Assembly: GCF_008107725.1 (NCBI RefSeq)
Contig: NZ_VIRN01000064.1
Coordinates: 1,302,001-1,366,000 of the forward strand
Origin: Marinobacter sp. BW6
Lineage (GTDB): Bacteria > Pseudomonadota > Gammaproteobacteria > Pseudomonadales > Oleiphilaceae
Direction: 5' to 3'
DNA length: 64,000 nucleotides
Position 1 is the first letter of the stretch. Each line of letters begins with the position of its first letter. The notes beneath the pieces are model-generated. The model saw only the letters and a list, made by a program, of their open reading frames with translations, searched no databases and had not been told where the DNA came from. This document shows positions 1 through 8,900 of the stretch, in pieces. The translations under genes and the position numbers were made by a program.

Positions 1-1
1 G

Positions 2-2680
2 GCGGAAAGACTTGAGGCCGAGCTCCGAGATGCCCTGGAGGCCGTGGCAAGCCTGGATGACGATCGTATTCTCAGGCGCTTCTTCATGCTCATCCGGGCA
101 ACGCTTCGAACCAACTATTTTCAGGTCCGGGAGGACGGCGGATTTCCGTCCTACCTGTCGCTCAAACTGGATCCGTCATCCATTCCCGATATTCCGCGCC
201 CAAGGCCGAAGTTCGAGATTTTCGTTTACTCGCCCCGGATCGAAGGCGTGCACCTGCGCTCCGGGCCGGTGGCCAGGGGCGGGCTTCGCTGGTCTGACCG
301 GATCGAGGATTATCGCACCGAGGTCCTTGGCCTGGTGAAAGCCCAGCAGGTTAAGAACTCGGTCATCGTGCCCGCAGGCGCCAAGGGCGGCTTCGTGGTA
401 AAGCAGCCGCCACGTGATGGGTCGCGGGAGGCTTTGCGGGAAGAGGGTGTCGCCTGCTACCAGACCTTTATCCGGGGGCTGTTGGATATCACGGATAACC
501 TTGATGACGGCCAGGTGGTGCCCCCGAAAAATGTGGTTCGATATGACGGCGATGACACCTACCTGGTGGTCGCCGCTGATAAAGGTACGGCCACGTTTTC
601 TGATATAGCGAACACACTGGCCGCAGAGTACCGCTTCTGGCTGGGTGATGCTTTTGCCTCGGGCGGCAGTGAGGGTTATGACCACAAGAAAATGGGGATT
701 ACCGCCAGGGGCGCCTGGGAGTCGGTTAAACGGCATTTCCTCGAAAAAGGCACGGATACCCAGACGGATGAATTCACCGTGGTCGGCATTGGTGATATGG
801 GTGGCGATGTGTTTGGTAACGGCATGCTGCTCTCGGAGCGGATTCGCCTGGTCGGCGCGTTCAACCACCAGCACATTTTTGTGGATCCCGATCCGGATGC
901 CGCGGCATCGTTTCGCGAGCGACAGCGACTGTTCAACCAGCCCGGTTCTTCCTGGGCCGATTATGATGCCGGGTTGATCAGCGATGGCGGCGGGGTGTTC
1001 TCGCGTTCCATGAAGTCCATTCCGGTGTCTGCGCAAATGCGAAAGGTGCTGGGCATAAAGGCCAGGAGCCTGTCGCCGGCGGATCTGATCAGCGCCCTGC
1101 TGAAAGCACCCGTGGACATGTTGTGGAACGGTGGCATTGGCACCTATGTGAAAGCGCCCTCGGAGTCCCACGAGGATGTGGGCGACAAAACCAATGACGC
1201 TCTGCGTATCGACAGCACCGAGCTACGCTGCAAAGCCCTGGGTGAAGGCGGCAACCTGGGGGTTACCCAGAAGGCCCGTATCGACTTCGCCCGTCGCGGC
1301 GGTTCCGTGAACAGCGATTTCATCGACAATGCCGGTGGCGTCGACTGCTCGGACCACGAGGTAAATATCAAGATCCTGCTCAACGACCTGGTGCATCGGC
1401 AGTTGATGTCGCTTCCGGAGCGGAACCGAATGCTCAGGGCCATGACCCCTGAGGTGGCTGAACTTGTTCTCCGCAACAATTACCGGCAGGCCATGGCGCT
1501 CAGCCTGGCCCAGAATCCGGCGGTTGCCACTGCCGACCAGTATAATCGCCTGATGCGCAGGCTTGAAGCTGAGGGCAAGCTGGATCGTGGTCTTGAATTT
1601 CTGCCTTCTGATGAGGAGTTGCAGGCCCGCCGCGAACACGGTGGAGGTCTGACCCGGCCGGAGCTGGCGGTTCTGGTTTCCTACGCAAAGATTGAGCTCA
1701 AGCAGGCTCTGGTCGCGTCCCCGATCGTGCAGGACCCACGATTCAACTCGGCTCTGCACTCGGCCTTTCCTGCCTCCCTGTTGGCCGCTTTTCCGGAAGC
1801 CGTCGAGTCTCATCCCCTGCGTGCCGAAATCTCGGCCACACAGATTGCCAACGATATGGTGAACCGCATGGGCATTACCTGGTTCGATCGTATTCGCAGT
1901 GCCACAGGGGCAGATGCTGGCCGGATTGCTGCGGCCTACCTGATCTCTCTGCGCATCCATGACGTAGACGCCCATTGGGAGGCCATGGAATCACTGGATG
2001 GGAAAGTCAGTGCTGGCGTTCAGGCAGATCTGTTTGCCGATGCCATCCGCCTGGTCACCCGCAGCACCAGTTGGCTGCTGCAGAACCGTCGGCAGGGGTT
2101 GGATCCGGTTTCCTGCATCGACCACTACAGGGCGCCAATGGCCGATGTTTTGGCTTCCAGAAGCCGTCTTGAGTCGGTGATTCCTGCAAGTCGGTGGTAT
2201 GACCGCTATGCTGAATACTGTAAGCAGATGGTTCCAGAGAGCTTGTCTGCCTGGTGTGCGTCTGCGGAGAGCCGCTATTGGCTGATGGATATGGTCGAGA
2301 TTGCCCGTCAGCTTGATGAGGACCTGGAGTCCGTGGCGTGGGTCTATTTCACCCTTGGTGAAAGCCTGAATCTGACCTGGTTGGACAGGCAGATGCGGGC
2401 GTTCCGTGCAAGCGGCCACTGGCAGGTGTTGGCGACCATTCACTTCAGGGACGAGTTGGATCACCAGTTGCGGAATCTCACGTTCAGTGTGTTTTCCGAA
2501 CCCGTGGAAGGTGAGGGCACGCCGGAAACACGTCTCGAGGCCTGGCGCGAGGACAAAAGGATGTTGCTGAGCCGATGGGAGCGGATGCTGAACGATATGC
2601 AGGCCGCCAATGATGTGGATTGCGCTGTTTTCTCGGTGGCGCATGGCGTCCTCAGAGAGCTGGCAATGAAAGCCGCGTAG
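2..2680 (+). CDS. gdhB: NAD-specific glutamate dehydrogenase, large type (3' part)
   Basis: Oxidative deamination of L-glutamate to 2-oxoglutarate with NAD+, in the cytoplasm. The reading frame is open from base 2, so the window starts inside the gene; about 893 C-terminal residues are present, whereas the family (L-GDH of the 180-kDa type) usually has about 1600. The catalytic block is visible early: a GGLRWSDR motif near residue 90 of the fragment, then VKNSVIVPAGAKGGF, and further on GIGDMGGDVFGNGML of the nucleotide-binding region. The long helical C-terminal region typical of the family follows. It lies 169 bp upstream of putA on the same strand, which fits, because proline oxidation yields glutamate. 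No terminator is obvious between the two. The family call is very secure; the missing N-terminus cannot be judged. Confidence 0.96.
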   Translation, partial: AERLEAELRDALEAVASLDDDRILRRFFMLIRATLRTNYFQVREDGGFPSYLSLKLDPSSIPDIPRPRPKFEIFVYSPRIEGVHLRSGPVARGGLRWSDRIEDYRTEVLGLVKAQQVKNSVIVPAGAKGGFVVKQPPRDGSREALREEGVACYQTFIRGLLDITDNLDDGQVVPPKNVVRYDGDDTYLVVAADKGTATFSDIANTLAAEYRFWLGDAFASGGSEGYDHKKMGITARGAWESVKRHFLEKGTDTQTDEFTVVGIGDMGGDVFGNGMLLSERIRLVGAFNHQHIFVDPDPDAAASFRERQRLFNQPGSSWADYDAGLISDGGGVFSRSMKSIPVSAQMRKVLGIKARSLSPADLISALLKAPVDMLWNGGIGTYVKAPSESHEDVGDKTNDALRIDSTELRCKALGEGGNLGVTQKARIDFARRGGSVNSDFIDNAGGVDCSDHEVNIKILLNDLVHRQLMSLPERNRMLRAMTPEVAELVLRNNYRQAMALSLAQNPAVATADQYNRLMRRLEAEGKLDRGLEFLPSDEELQARREHGGGLTRPELAVLVSYAKIELKQALVASPIVQDPRFNSALHSAFPASLLAAFPEAVESHPLRAEISATQIANDMVNRMGITWFDRIRSATGADAGRIAAAYLISLRIHDVDAHWEAMESLDGKVSAGVQADLFADAIRLVTRSTSWLLQNRRQGLDPVSCIDHYRAPMADVLASRSRLESVIPASRWYDRYAEYCKQMVPESLSAWCASAESRYWLMDMVEIARQLDEDLESVAWVYFTLGESLNLTWLDRQMRAFRASGHWQVLATIHFRDELDHQLRNLTFSVFSEPVEGEGTPETRLEAWREDKRMLLSRWERMLNDMQAANDVDCAVFSVAHGVLRELAMKAA

Positions 2681-2717
2681 AGGACCAAGAGAGGCAAAGC
2701 GCCCTAAAATTAAGGTT

Positions 2718-2746
2718 TTGGAAGAAAATTATTAAATTTTCATTAT
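2718..2746 (+). promoter_or_regulatory. Possible sigma-70 promoter for putA
   Basis: In the 169-bp gap before putA, TTGGAA (2718-2723) and CATTAT (2741-2746) are separated by 17 bp in an AT-rich stretch. Each element matches about four of six consensus bases. It would give a leader of about 95 nt. The match is by eye only, and read-through from the dehydrogenase gene is also possible. Confidence 0.3.
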
Positions 2747-2849
2747 CTAAAAAAGCCGTAATGGGGTGCCTGTCGGAATTTTATAGAGAAATAGTCTTTG
2801 TCGATCTCGGTAGAATGCGGGAGAGACAAACAACTAAGAGGGTACAACT

Positions 2850-5800
2850 ATGAGACCGCAGCAATCACAGACGCCCGAGCTTGTCGATAGCCGGCAGGCG
2901 ATTCGTGATTATTATCTCGCTGACGAGCACAAAGTTATCCACGAGATGATTGCTGGTGCCCAGTTGTCCCAGGCCGAGCGCGACGCCATTTCCGCTCGTG
3001 CGGCTGAACTGGTACGCGGCGTTCGCAAGAACGCCAAGTCCACTATCATGGAGAAGTTCCTGGCTGAGTATGGGCTGACTACCAAAGAGGGCGTGGCCCT
3101 GATGTGTCTGGCCGAGGCGCTGTTGCGCGTGCCCGACAATACAACCATCCATGAACTGATCGAAGACAAGATCACCTCAGGCGCCTGGGGCACTCACGTG
3201 GGCAAGGCGTCGTCTTCACTGATCAACACTGCCACTGTTGCCCTGCTGATGACCAGCAATCTGCTGAAGGACTCCGAGCGCAACACCGTGGGCGAAACCC
3301 TTCGCAAGTTGCTCAAGCGCTTTGGTGAGCCGGTTATCCGAACTGTTGCCGGGCAGGCCATGAAGGAAATGGGCCGCCAGTTTGTGCTGGGTCGCGATAT
3401 TGATGAAGCCCAGGATGAAGCCAAAGAGTACATGGATAAGGGCTACACCTACTCCTACGACATGCTGGGTGAAGCCGCGCGCACCGATGATGATGCCAAG
3501 CGTTATTACGACTCCTATTCCAACGCTATCGACAGCATTGCCAAGGCGAGCAAGGGCGATGTCCGCAAGAACCCGGGCATTTCGGTCAAGCTCTCTGCCT
3601 TGCTGGCCCGCTACGAGTACGGCAATAAAGAGCGGGTTATGAACGAGTTGCTGCCCCGGGCCCGCGAACTGGTTAAAAAGGCCGCGGCTGCGAACATGGG
3701 CTTCAATATCGATGCCGAAGAGCAGGATCGTCTGGATCTGTCACTGGACGTGATCGAGGCGCTGGTAGCCGATCCCGAGCTTGCCGGCTGGGATGGCTTC
3801 GGCGTCGTTGTTCAGGCCTACGGCAAGCGCTCGGCGTTCGTTCTCGACTGGCTGTACGGGCTGGCCGAGAAGTACGACCGCAAGTTCATGGTGCGGTTGG
3901 TGAAAGGTGCGTACTGGGATGCCGAGATCAAGCGTGCCCAGGTAATGGGCCTGGACGGCTTTCCGGTGTTTACCCGCAAGGCCTGCAGTGACGTATCGTT
4001 TCTGTCCTGCGCCACCAAACTGTTGAATATGACGAACCGGATCTACCCGCAGTTCGCTACTCACAACGCCCATTCGGTATCCGCCATTCTTGAAATGGCC
4101 AAGACCAAGGGGGTGGACAATTATGAATTCCAGCGCCTGCATGGCATGGGCGAGTCCTTGCACAATGAGGTTCTGAAGGTCAGTGGTGTGCCCTGTCGCA
4201 TTTATGCGCCGGTTGGCCCGCACAAGGATCTGCTGGCGTATCTGGTGCGTCGTTTGTTGGAGAACGGCGCCAACAGCTCCTTCGTGAACCAGATTGTCGA
4301 CAAGCGCATCACGCCGGAAGAGATTGCCAAGGACCCGATTGTCAGTGTTGAGGAGATGGGCAGTAACATTTCCAGCAAGGCGATCGTGCATCCTTTCAAG
4401 CTGTTTGGCGATCAGCGCAGGAACTCCAAAGGCTGGGATATCACCGATCCGGTCACCGTGAACGAGATCGAGAAAGGTCGCGGAGCCTACAAGGATTATC
4501 GATGGAAAGGTGGTCCGCTGATTGCTGGCGAGGTGGCCGGTACCGAAGTGCAGGTGGTACGTAACCCGGCCGATCCGGACGATCTGGTTGGCCACGTCAC
4601 TCAGGCCTCCGATGCCGATGTAGACACTGCGATTACCTCCGCGGCGGCTGCGTTCGAGAGCTGGTCTGCCAAATCGGCTGAAGAGCGTGCTGCCTGCGTC
4701 CGCAAGGTGGGCGACCTGTACGAGGAGAACTACGCCGAGCTGTTCGCGCTCACTACCCGTGAAGCCGGCAAATCCCTGCTGGATGCGGTTGCTGAGATCC
4801 GTGAAGCGGTCGATTTCTCCCAGTACTACGCCAACGAGGCTATTCGCTATAAAGACAGCGGCGATGCCCGCGGCGTGATGTGTTGTATTTCGCCATGGAA
4901 CTTCCCGCTGGCGATCTTCACCGGGCAGATTCTGGCCAACCTGGCGGCCGGCAACACCGTGGTGGCGAAGCCGGCTGAGCAGACATCCCTGCTGGCCATT
5001 CGCGCTGTGGAACTGATGCATCAGGCGGGTATCCCGACCGATGCCATCCAGTTGGTGCCAGGTACCGGCGCCACCGTGGGTGCGGCCCTGACCTCCGATT
5101 CGCGGGTTAGTGGCGTGTGCTTCACCGGCTCTACCGCGACGGCCCAGCGCATCAACAAGGTGATGACCGAGAACATGGCGCCGGACGCGCCGCTGGTGGC
5201 GGAGACTGGTGGCCTGAATGCGATGATCGTGGATTCCACGGCATTGCCGGAGCAGGTTGTCCGTGACGTGCTGGCCTCTTCGTTCCAGAGTGCCGGTCAG
5301 CGGTGTTCAGCCCTGCGCATGCTCTATGTGCAGAAAGACATTGCCGATGGCCTTCTGGAAATGCTCTACGGAGCAATGGAAGAACTCGGCATCGGCGACC
5401 CCTGGTTGCTGTCCACGGACGTGGGCCCGGTGATCGACGAGAACGCCCGCAAGAAGATCGTGGACCACTGCGAGAAGTTCGAGCGCAACGGCAAGCTGTT
5501 GAAGAAGATGAAGGTCCCCGAGAAAGGGCTGTTTGTTTCGCCAGCGGTTCTCAGCGTCAGTGGCATCGAAGAAATGGAGGAGGAAATCTTCGGCCCGGTA
5601 CTGCATGTGGCGACGTTCGAGGCGAAGAACATCGACAAGGTGGTGGATGACGTCAACGCCAAGGGCTACGGTCTGACGTTTGGTATCCACAGCCGTGTTG
5701 ATCGCCGGGTTGAGCGCATTACCAGCCGGATCAAGGTGGGTAACACCTATGTGAACCGCAACCAGATCGGTGCCATCGTGGGCTCCCAGCCGTTCGGCGG

Positions 5801-6479
5801 TGAGGGCCTCTCCGGCACCGGTCCCAAGGCTGGCGGTCCTCAGTATGTTCGTCGATTCCTGAAAGGGGAAACCGTGGAGCACGAGGCGGATTCGAACGCG
5901 AAAAAGGTTGACGCCAAGCAGCTTCAGAAGCTGATCGGCCAGCTCAGCAAACTGAGTTCGACTAAACCGGAAGCCCGTATGGACGCAGTCAGGGCCATCT
6001 TCGGGGACGTTCCGGAGCCGCTGGATGCACATGTGGAGGCGTTGCCGGGGCCAACGGGCGAAACCAACCGCCTGTCCCACCACGCCCGTGGTGTGGTGCT
6101 CTGTCTGGGTCCAGACAAGCAAACCGCTCTGGAGCAGGCCGGCACCGCGATGTCACAGGGCAATAAGGTTGTGGTGATTGCACCGGGCACTCAGGATGTG
6201 GTCGATAAAGCGAACAAGGCCGGGCTGCCGATCGTTGGCGCAGAGGGTCTGTTGGAGCCGGAGGCACTGGCAACCATCGATGGCTTCGAGGCGGTGGTCA
6301 GCTGCGGTGTTCAGTCCTTGCTGAAAGCCTATCGCGAGGCACTGGCCAAGCGTGACGGCGCCTTGCTACCGCTGATTACAGAGCACACCCTGGATCAGCG
6401 TTTTGTGATCGAACGTCACCTGTGCGTCGACACAACTGCAGCTGGCGGTAACGCCAGCCTGATTGCCGCCTCCGAATAA
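2850..6479 (+). CDS. putA: Bifunctional proline dehydrogenase / L-glutamate-5-semialdehyde dehydrogenase PutA
   Basis: Oxidises proline to glutamate in two steps: an FAD proline dehydrogenase, then an NAD-dependent P5C dehydrogenase. The protein has 1209 residues. The ProDH barrel shows RLVKGAYWD near residue 349, THNAHS near 404 and RLHGMGE. The ALDH part shows CISPWNFPLAIFTGQ near 675, the catalytic Glu in VAETGG near 784, the catalytic Cys in SAGQRCSA near 818, and EEIFGPVL. About 200 residues follow the ALDH core, resembling the C-terminal domain of long PutAs. There is no N-terminal ribbon-helix-helix domain, so this looks like a type-B PutA that does not repress its own gene. GAGGGTACAACT before the ATG provides the ribosome site. 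It follows the glutamate dehydrogenase gene, giving a proline to 2-oxoglutarate route. Confidence 0.97.
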   Translation: MRPQQSQTPELVDSRQAIRDYYLADEHKVIHEMIAGAQLSQAERDAISARAAELVRGVRKNAKSTIMEKFLAEYGLTTKEGVALMCLAEALLRVPDNTTIHELIEDKITSGAWGTHVGKASSSLINTATVALLMTSNLLKDSERNTVGETLRKLLKRFGEPVIRTVAGQAMKEMGRQFVLGRDIDEAQDEAKEYMDKGYTYSYDMLGEAARTDDDAKRYYDSYSNAIDSIAKASKGDVRKNPGISVKLSALLARYEYGNKERVMNELLPRARELVKKAAAANMGFNIDAEEQDRLDLSLDVIEALVADPELAGWDGFGVVVQAYGKRSAFVLDWLYGLAEKYDRKFMVRLVKGAYWDAEIKRAQVMGLDGFPVFTRKACSDVSFLSCATKLLNMTNRIYPQFATHNAHSVSAILEMAKTKGVDNYEFQRLHGMGESLHNEVLKVSGVPCRIYAPVGPHKDLLAYLVRRLLENGANSSFVNQIVDKRITPEEIAKDPIVSVEEMGSNISSKAIVHPFKLFGDQRRNSKGWDITDPVTVNEIEKGRGAYKDYRWKGGPLIAGEVAGTEVQVVRNPADPDDLVGHVTQASDADVDTAITSAAAAFESWSAKSAEERAACVRKVGDLYEENYAELFALTTREAGKSLLDAVAEIREAVDFSQYYANEAIRYKDSGDARGVMCCISPWNFPLAIFTGQILANLAAGNTVVAKPAEQTSLLAIRAVELMHQAGIPTDAIQLVPGTGATVGAALTSDSRVSGVCFTGSTATAQRINKVMTENMAPDAPLVAETGGLNAMIVDSTALPEQVVRDVLASSFQSAGQRCSALRMLYVQKDIADGLLEMLYGAMEELGIGDPWLLSTDVGPVIDENARKKIVDHCEKFERNGKLLKKMKVPEKGLFVSPAVLSVSGIEEMEEEIFGPVLHVATFEAKNIDKVVDDVNAKGYGLTFGIHSRVDRRVERITSRIKVGNTYVNRNQIGAIVGSQPFGGEGLSGTGPKAGGPQYVRRFLKGETVEHEADSNAKKVDAKQLQKLIGQLSKLSSTKPEARMDAVRAIFGDVPEPLDAHVEALPGPTGETNRLSHHARGVVLCLGPDKQTALEQAGTAMSQGNKVVVIAPGTQDVVDKANKAGLPIVGAEGLLEPEALATIDGFEAVVSCGVQSLLKAYREALAKRDGALLPLITEHTLDQRFVIERHLCVDTTAAGGNASLIAASE

Positions 6480-6500
6480 TCAGCGGCAATTGCTACCAAA

Positions 6501-6536
6501 CGCGCCCGGCGTCAGTCAGCCCTGATGCCGGGCGCG
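6501..6536 (+). terminator. Terminator of putA
   Basis: A 15-bp stem with one G-T pair (arms 6501-6515 and 6522-6536, six-base loop) is followed by CCTGTTTT. It lies 22 bp after the putA stop and runs into the last codons of the convergent pxpC, so the hairpin is partly coding for pxpC. Confidence 0.75.
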
Positions 6537-7456
6537 CCTGTTTTCAGGCGCTGGTTAAACAGCATTCGGCGGCCTTCGGCCTCGGCAACGTCCGAGAGGT
6601 AGAAGCTGACCGATGAACCCGGCCCCCTCTGGGCCAGAAGGCCCGCATCCAGGGCGCTCAGGCAACCGATCTTCGGATAACCGCCAATGGTCTGCCGGTC
6701 TTTCATCAAGACAATCGGCTGACCATCTTTCGGAACCTGAATGGCGCCATAGGCGATCCCCTCCGAGACAATCCCGTCCAGATCCGAATAGATGGCATCG
6801 CCCTTGAGGCGATACCCCATTCGATCGATATTCGGGCTGATTTCGTAATCGCAAGAGAAAAACTTCATCCGCTGAACCGCGGGGAAGCTCTGATACTGAT
6901 AGCCGGGAATAACCCCCAGGCGCAGGTGCTGTTGATAATCGGGAATTTCTGGTTCGGGAAGAAATGCCTCAACAAACGATGCGTTTTTCTCAAACTCGAG
7001 CTTATCGCCCTTGGCCAGTTTCGCGCCCTTGCCATCGAGGCCGCCCAGGCCCTCGCGTGCCACGGTGGCGCAACTGCCCAGCTTCATGGCTGGCTTGAAT
7101 CCGCCGCTGACCGCCAGGTAGGCCCGCAAGCCGCTCATGGGCGCGTTGAAGTCCAGCCGGTCACCTTTGCTGATGTGATGGGTTCGCCAGGGTTCAACGG
7201 CACGATCGTTGATGTGGGCGCCCAGATCGCCGCCGGTAATGGCAATGCAGGCATCATGGTTCGCCCTCAGGCTGAATCTGCCAAAGGTGATTTCGATCTG
7301 AGGGGCATTAAGATCATTGTCCAGCAAACGGTTCGCCCAGAAAAACGAAAACTCGTCCATGGGGCCACCGGTGGTCACACCCATATGCTGGTAGCCGTGG
7401 CGGCCGGCATCCTGAACAAGGGCGAGCATTCCGGGTTCGAGGACTTCAAAGCTCAT
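6512..7456 (-). CDS. pxpC: 5-oxoprolinase subunit PxpC (KipA / biotin-dependent carboxyltransferase family)
   Basis: One of three subunits of the bacterial ATP-dependent 5-oxoprolinase, which opens 5-oxo-L-proline to glutamate. About 314 residues. The AHS2/KipA signature is near the N-terminus: VQDAGRHGYQHMGVTTGG followed by PMDEFSFFWANRLL; an HNDRA-like stretch and GYQYQSFP follow further on. I chose the ATG at 7456 because GGGAGG sits eight bases upstream. It overlaps the pxpB 3' end by 11 bp, indicating translational coupling. An upstream ATG at 7477 in the same frame lacks a better site. It is the last gene of the minus-strand 5-oxoproline locus. KipI/KipA homologues in Bacillus were first described as kinase regulators, but the pxpABC context supports the enzyme role. 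Confidence 0.92.
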   Translation of the reverse strand: MSFEVLEPGMLALVQDAGRHGYQHMGVTTGGPMDEFSFFWANRLLDNDLNAPQIEITFGRFSLRANHDACIAITGGDLGAHINDRAVEPWRTHHISKGDRLDFNAPMSGLRAYLAVSGGFKPAMKLGSCATVAREGLGGLDGKGAKLAKGDKLEFEKNASFVEAFLPEPEIPDYQQHLRLGVIPGYQYQSFPAVQRMKFFSCDYEISPNIDRMGYRLKGDAIYSDLDGIVSEGIAYGAIQVPKDGQPIVLMKDRQTIGGYPKIGCLSALDAGLLAQRGPGSSVSFYLSDVAEAEGRRMLFNQRLKTGAPGIRAD

Positions 7457-8138
7457 CGAGATTGCCTCCCAGCTCAAGGAATTCGTCCCGGCTTATGGCG
7501 CGAAAGCGCACCTGATCGCCTACCTGTACCAGGGCCAGGGAGTCGCTGTCCCAATCAACCATTTTCTGCGGTGTGCGGCCAATGATCTGCCAGCCACCGG
7601 GCGTGCAGCTCGGGTAGATTGCGGTTTGAGTGCCTGCGATACCGACGCTGCCGGTAGGGACTTTCAGACGGGGAGTGGATTTCCGCGGAATGGCAATCCG
7701 TTCGTCGGTACTTCCCAGGTAGGCAAACCCCGGAGCGAAGCCGATGGCGTAGACCTGATAAAGCTGTTCACTGTGAATGCGAACGACCTCGTCCCGGGGC
7801 AGGCCGGCATGTTCGCAGACATCCTCCAGGTCCAGACCAACTTCGGGATCATAATAGACGGGGAGCTCGACGACGCGGGCGGAGTCGTCCCCGGTGGAAC
7901 CATCGTCGTCGGAGTCTATCGCTGCGCGCACCCTGCGGGCGATGGCAAACCGGTCAGCCTGGTCCAGATCCCAGGTCACCAGAATTGAGGTGTATGAGGG
8001 GACCAGGTCGACGATGAGGTCGGACATGTCGCGTCGCAGCTGGTCCGTGGCCCGCTTGACCAGGCCCGCGGATTCCGCTCCGATCTGGTCGCCAAAATAC
8101 ACCATGCAGGTGTTTTCGTTGACCGATTCGATTCTCAT
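7446..8138 (-). CDS. pxpB: 5-oxoprolinase subunit PxpB (KipI / AHS1 family)
   Basis: Second 5-oxoprolinase subunit, 230 residues. Family marks seen: VYAIGFAPGFAYLGSTDE around residue 130 (the FxPGFxYL motif), then VGIAGTQTAIYP and TPGGWQIIGRTP, which line the cyclophilin-like fold of the AHS1 family. The start codon overlaps the pxpA stop by four bases (ATGA), and its end overlaps pxpC, so the three genes are tightly coupled. The middle of the protein carries an acidic stretch (DSDDDGSTGDDS, near residue 75) that looks like a lineage-specific loop. The assignment rests on the motifs plus the fixed A-B-C gene order. Confidence 0.92.
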   Translation of the reverse strand: MRIESVNENTCMVYFGDQIGAESAGLVKRATDQLRRDMSDLIVDLVPSYTSILVTWDLDQADRFAIARRVRAAIDSDDDGSTGDDSARVVELPVYYDPEVGLDLEDVCEHAGLPRDEVVRIHSEQLYQVYAIGFAPGFAYLGSTDERIAIPRKSTPRLKVPTGSVGIAGTQTAIYPSCTPGGWQIIGRTPQKMVDWDSDSLALVQVGDQVRFRAISRDEFLELGGNLDEL

Positions 8139-8869
8139 AGGGCCTCAACAACCTGGCGCATGTGCCGCGCCGCATCGACGGCGTGGTAGCTGTCACCGTG
8201 AATGCAGATGGTATCGGCTTTGATCGGAATGCGTTTGCCCGAAATGGAGGTGACAGTGCCGTCCCGGATAATCTGGGTGACCTGTTCTTCAATGGCTTCG
8301 GTGGTTTCGTGGACGGCACCCCGAACCGACCGTTTCACCAGTTTGCCCTCGTCGCTGTAGGCACGATCGGAAAAGGCCTCGAACCAGACCTCGATACCGT
8401 ACTCATCCGCCCGGTCCTTGACCTGTTGCCATTCGGGGGTTGCCATAACCACCAGCGGGCATTGCGGCGCATAGGAGCGCACGGCGGACATAACAACGGA
8501 TAGAGTGGTGTTGTCCACCATCATCCGGTTATAGAGAGCCCCGTGGGGCTTCACGTAGGAAATGGACGTGCCGTGCACCTGGCAGATCCCGTTCAGCGCG
8601 GCCATCTGGTATACCAGGATGGCCTTGAGCTCGTCCGGCCGGCAGTCCATGTCGCGGCGGCCGAAACCGAGCAGGTCCGGGTAGCCGGGGTGGGCGCCGA
8701 TGGTGACGTTCTGGGCCAGTGCGAGCTTGACGGTATGGTCCATGGTCAGTGGGTCGGACGCATGAAAACCGCAGGCAATACTGGCCATATCGATGTAAGG
8801 CATGACTTCAGAGTCCATACCTTTGGTCCAGGTGCCGAAGCTCTCACCCATATCGCAGTTGAGTTTCAT
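8135..8869 (-). CDS. pxpA: 5-oxoprolinase subunit PxpA (LamB/YcsF family)
   Basis: LamB/YcsF-family subunit of 5-oxoprolinase, 244 residues, the normal family length. Seen: MKLNCDMGESFG at the N-terminus, ACGFHASDPLTM near 33, GAHPGYPDLLGFGRR near 58, and VKPHGALYN near 107, all hallmark TIM-barrel active-site segments. GGAGG lies six bases before the ATG. The end overlaps pxpB by four bases. It sits 31 bp after dctM, so transporter and hydrolase genes are likely one transcript. The reaction couples ATP hydrolysis to ring opening of 5-oxoproline, a product of glutamine/glutamate cyclisation. Confidence 0.94.
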   Translation of the reverse strand: MKLNCDMGESFGTWTKGMDSEVMPYIDMASIACGFHASDPLTMDHTVKLALAQNVTIGAHPGYPDLLGFGRRDMDCRPDELKAILVYQMAALNGICQVHGTSISYVKPHGALYNRMMVDNTTLSVVMSAVRSYAPQCPLVVMATPEWQQVKDRADEYGIEVWFEAFSDRAYSDEGKLVKRSVRGAVHETTEAIEEQVTQIIRDGTVTSISGKRIPIKADTICIHGDSYHAVDAARHMRQVVEAL

Positions 8870-8900
8870 TGTGTACCTCCGAAAAACGTTGTTGCCTGCG

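Noticed and set aside
176..1171. 331-residue minus-strand frame opposite the glutamate dehydrogenase gene
   Set aside because: Overlaps the conserved GDH frame completely; no ribosome site or domain.
3741..5021. Long minus-strand frame opposite putA
   Set aside because: It is antisense to highly conserved PutA motifs, and its product has no family pattern; typical of GC-rich codon bias.
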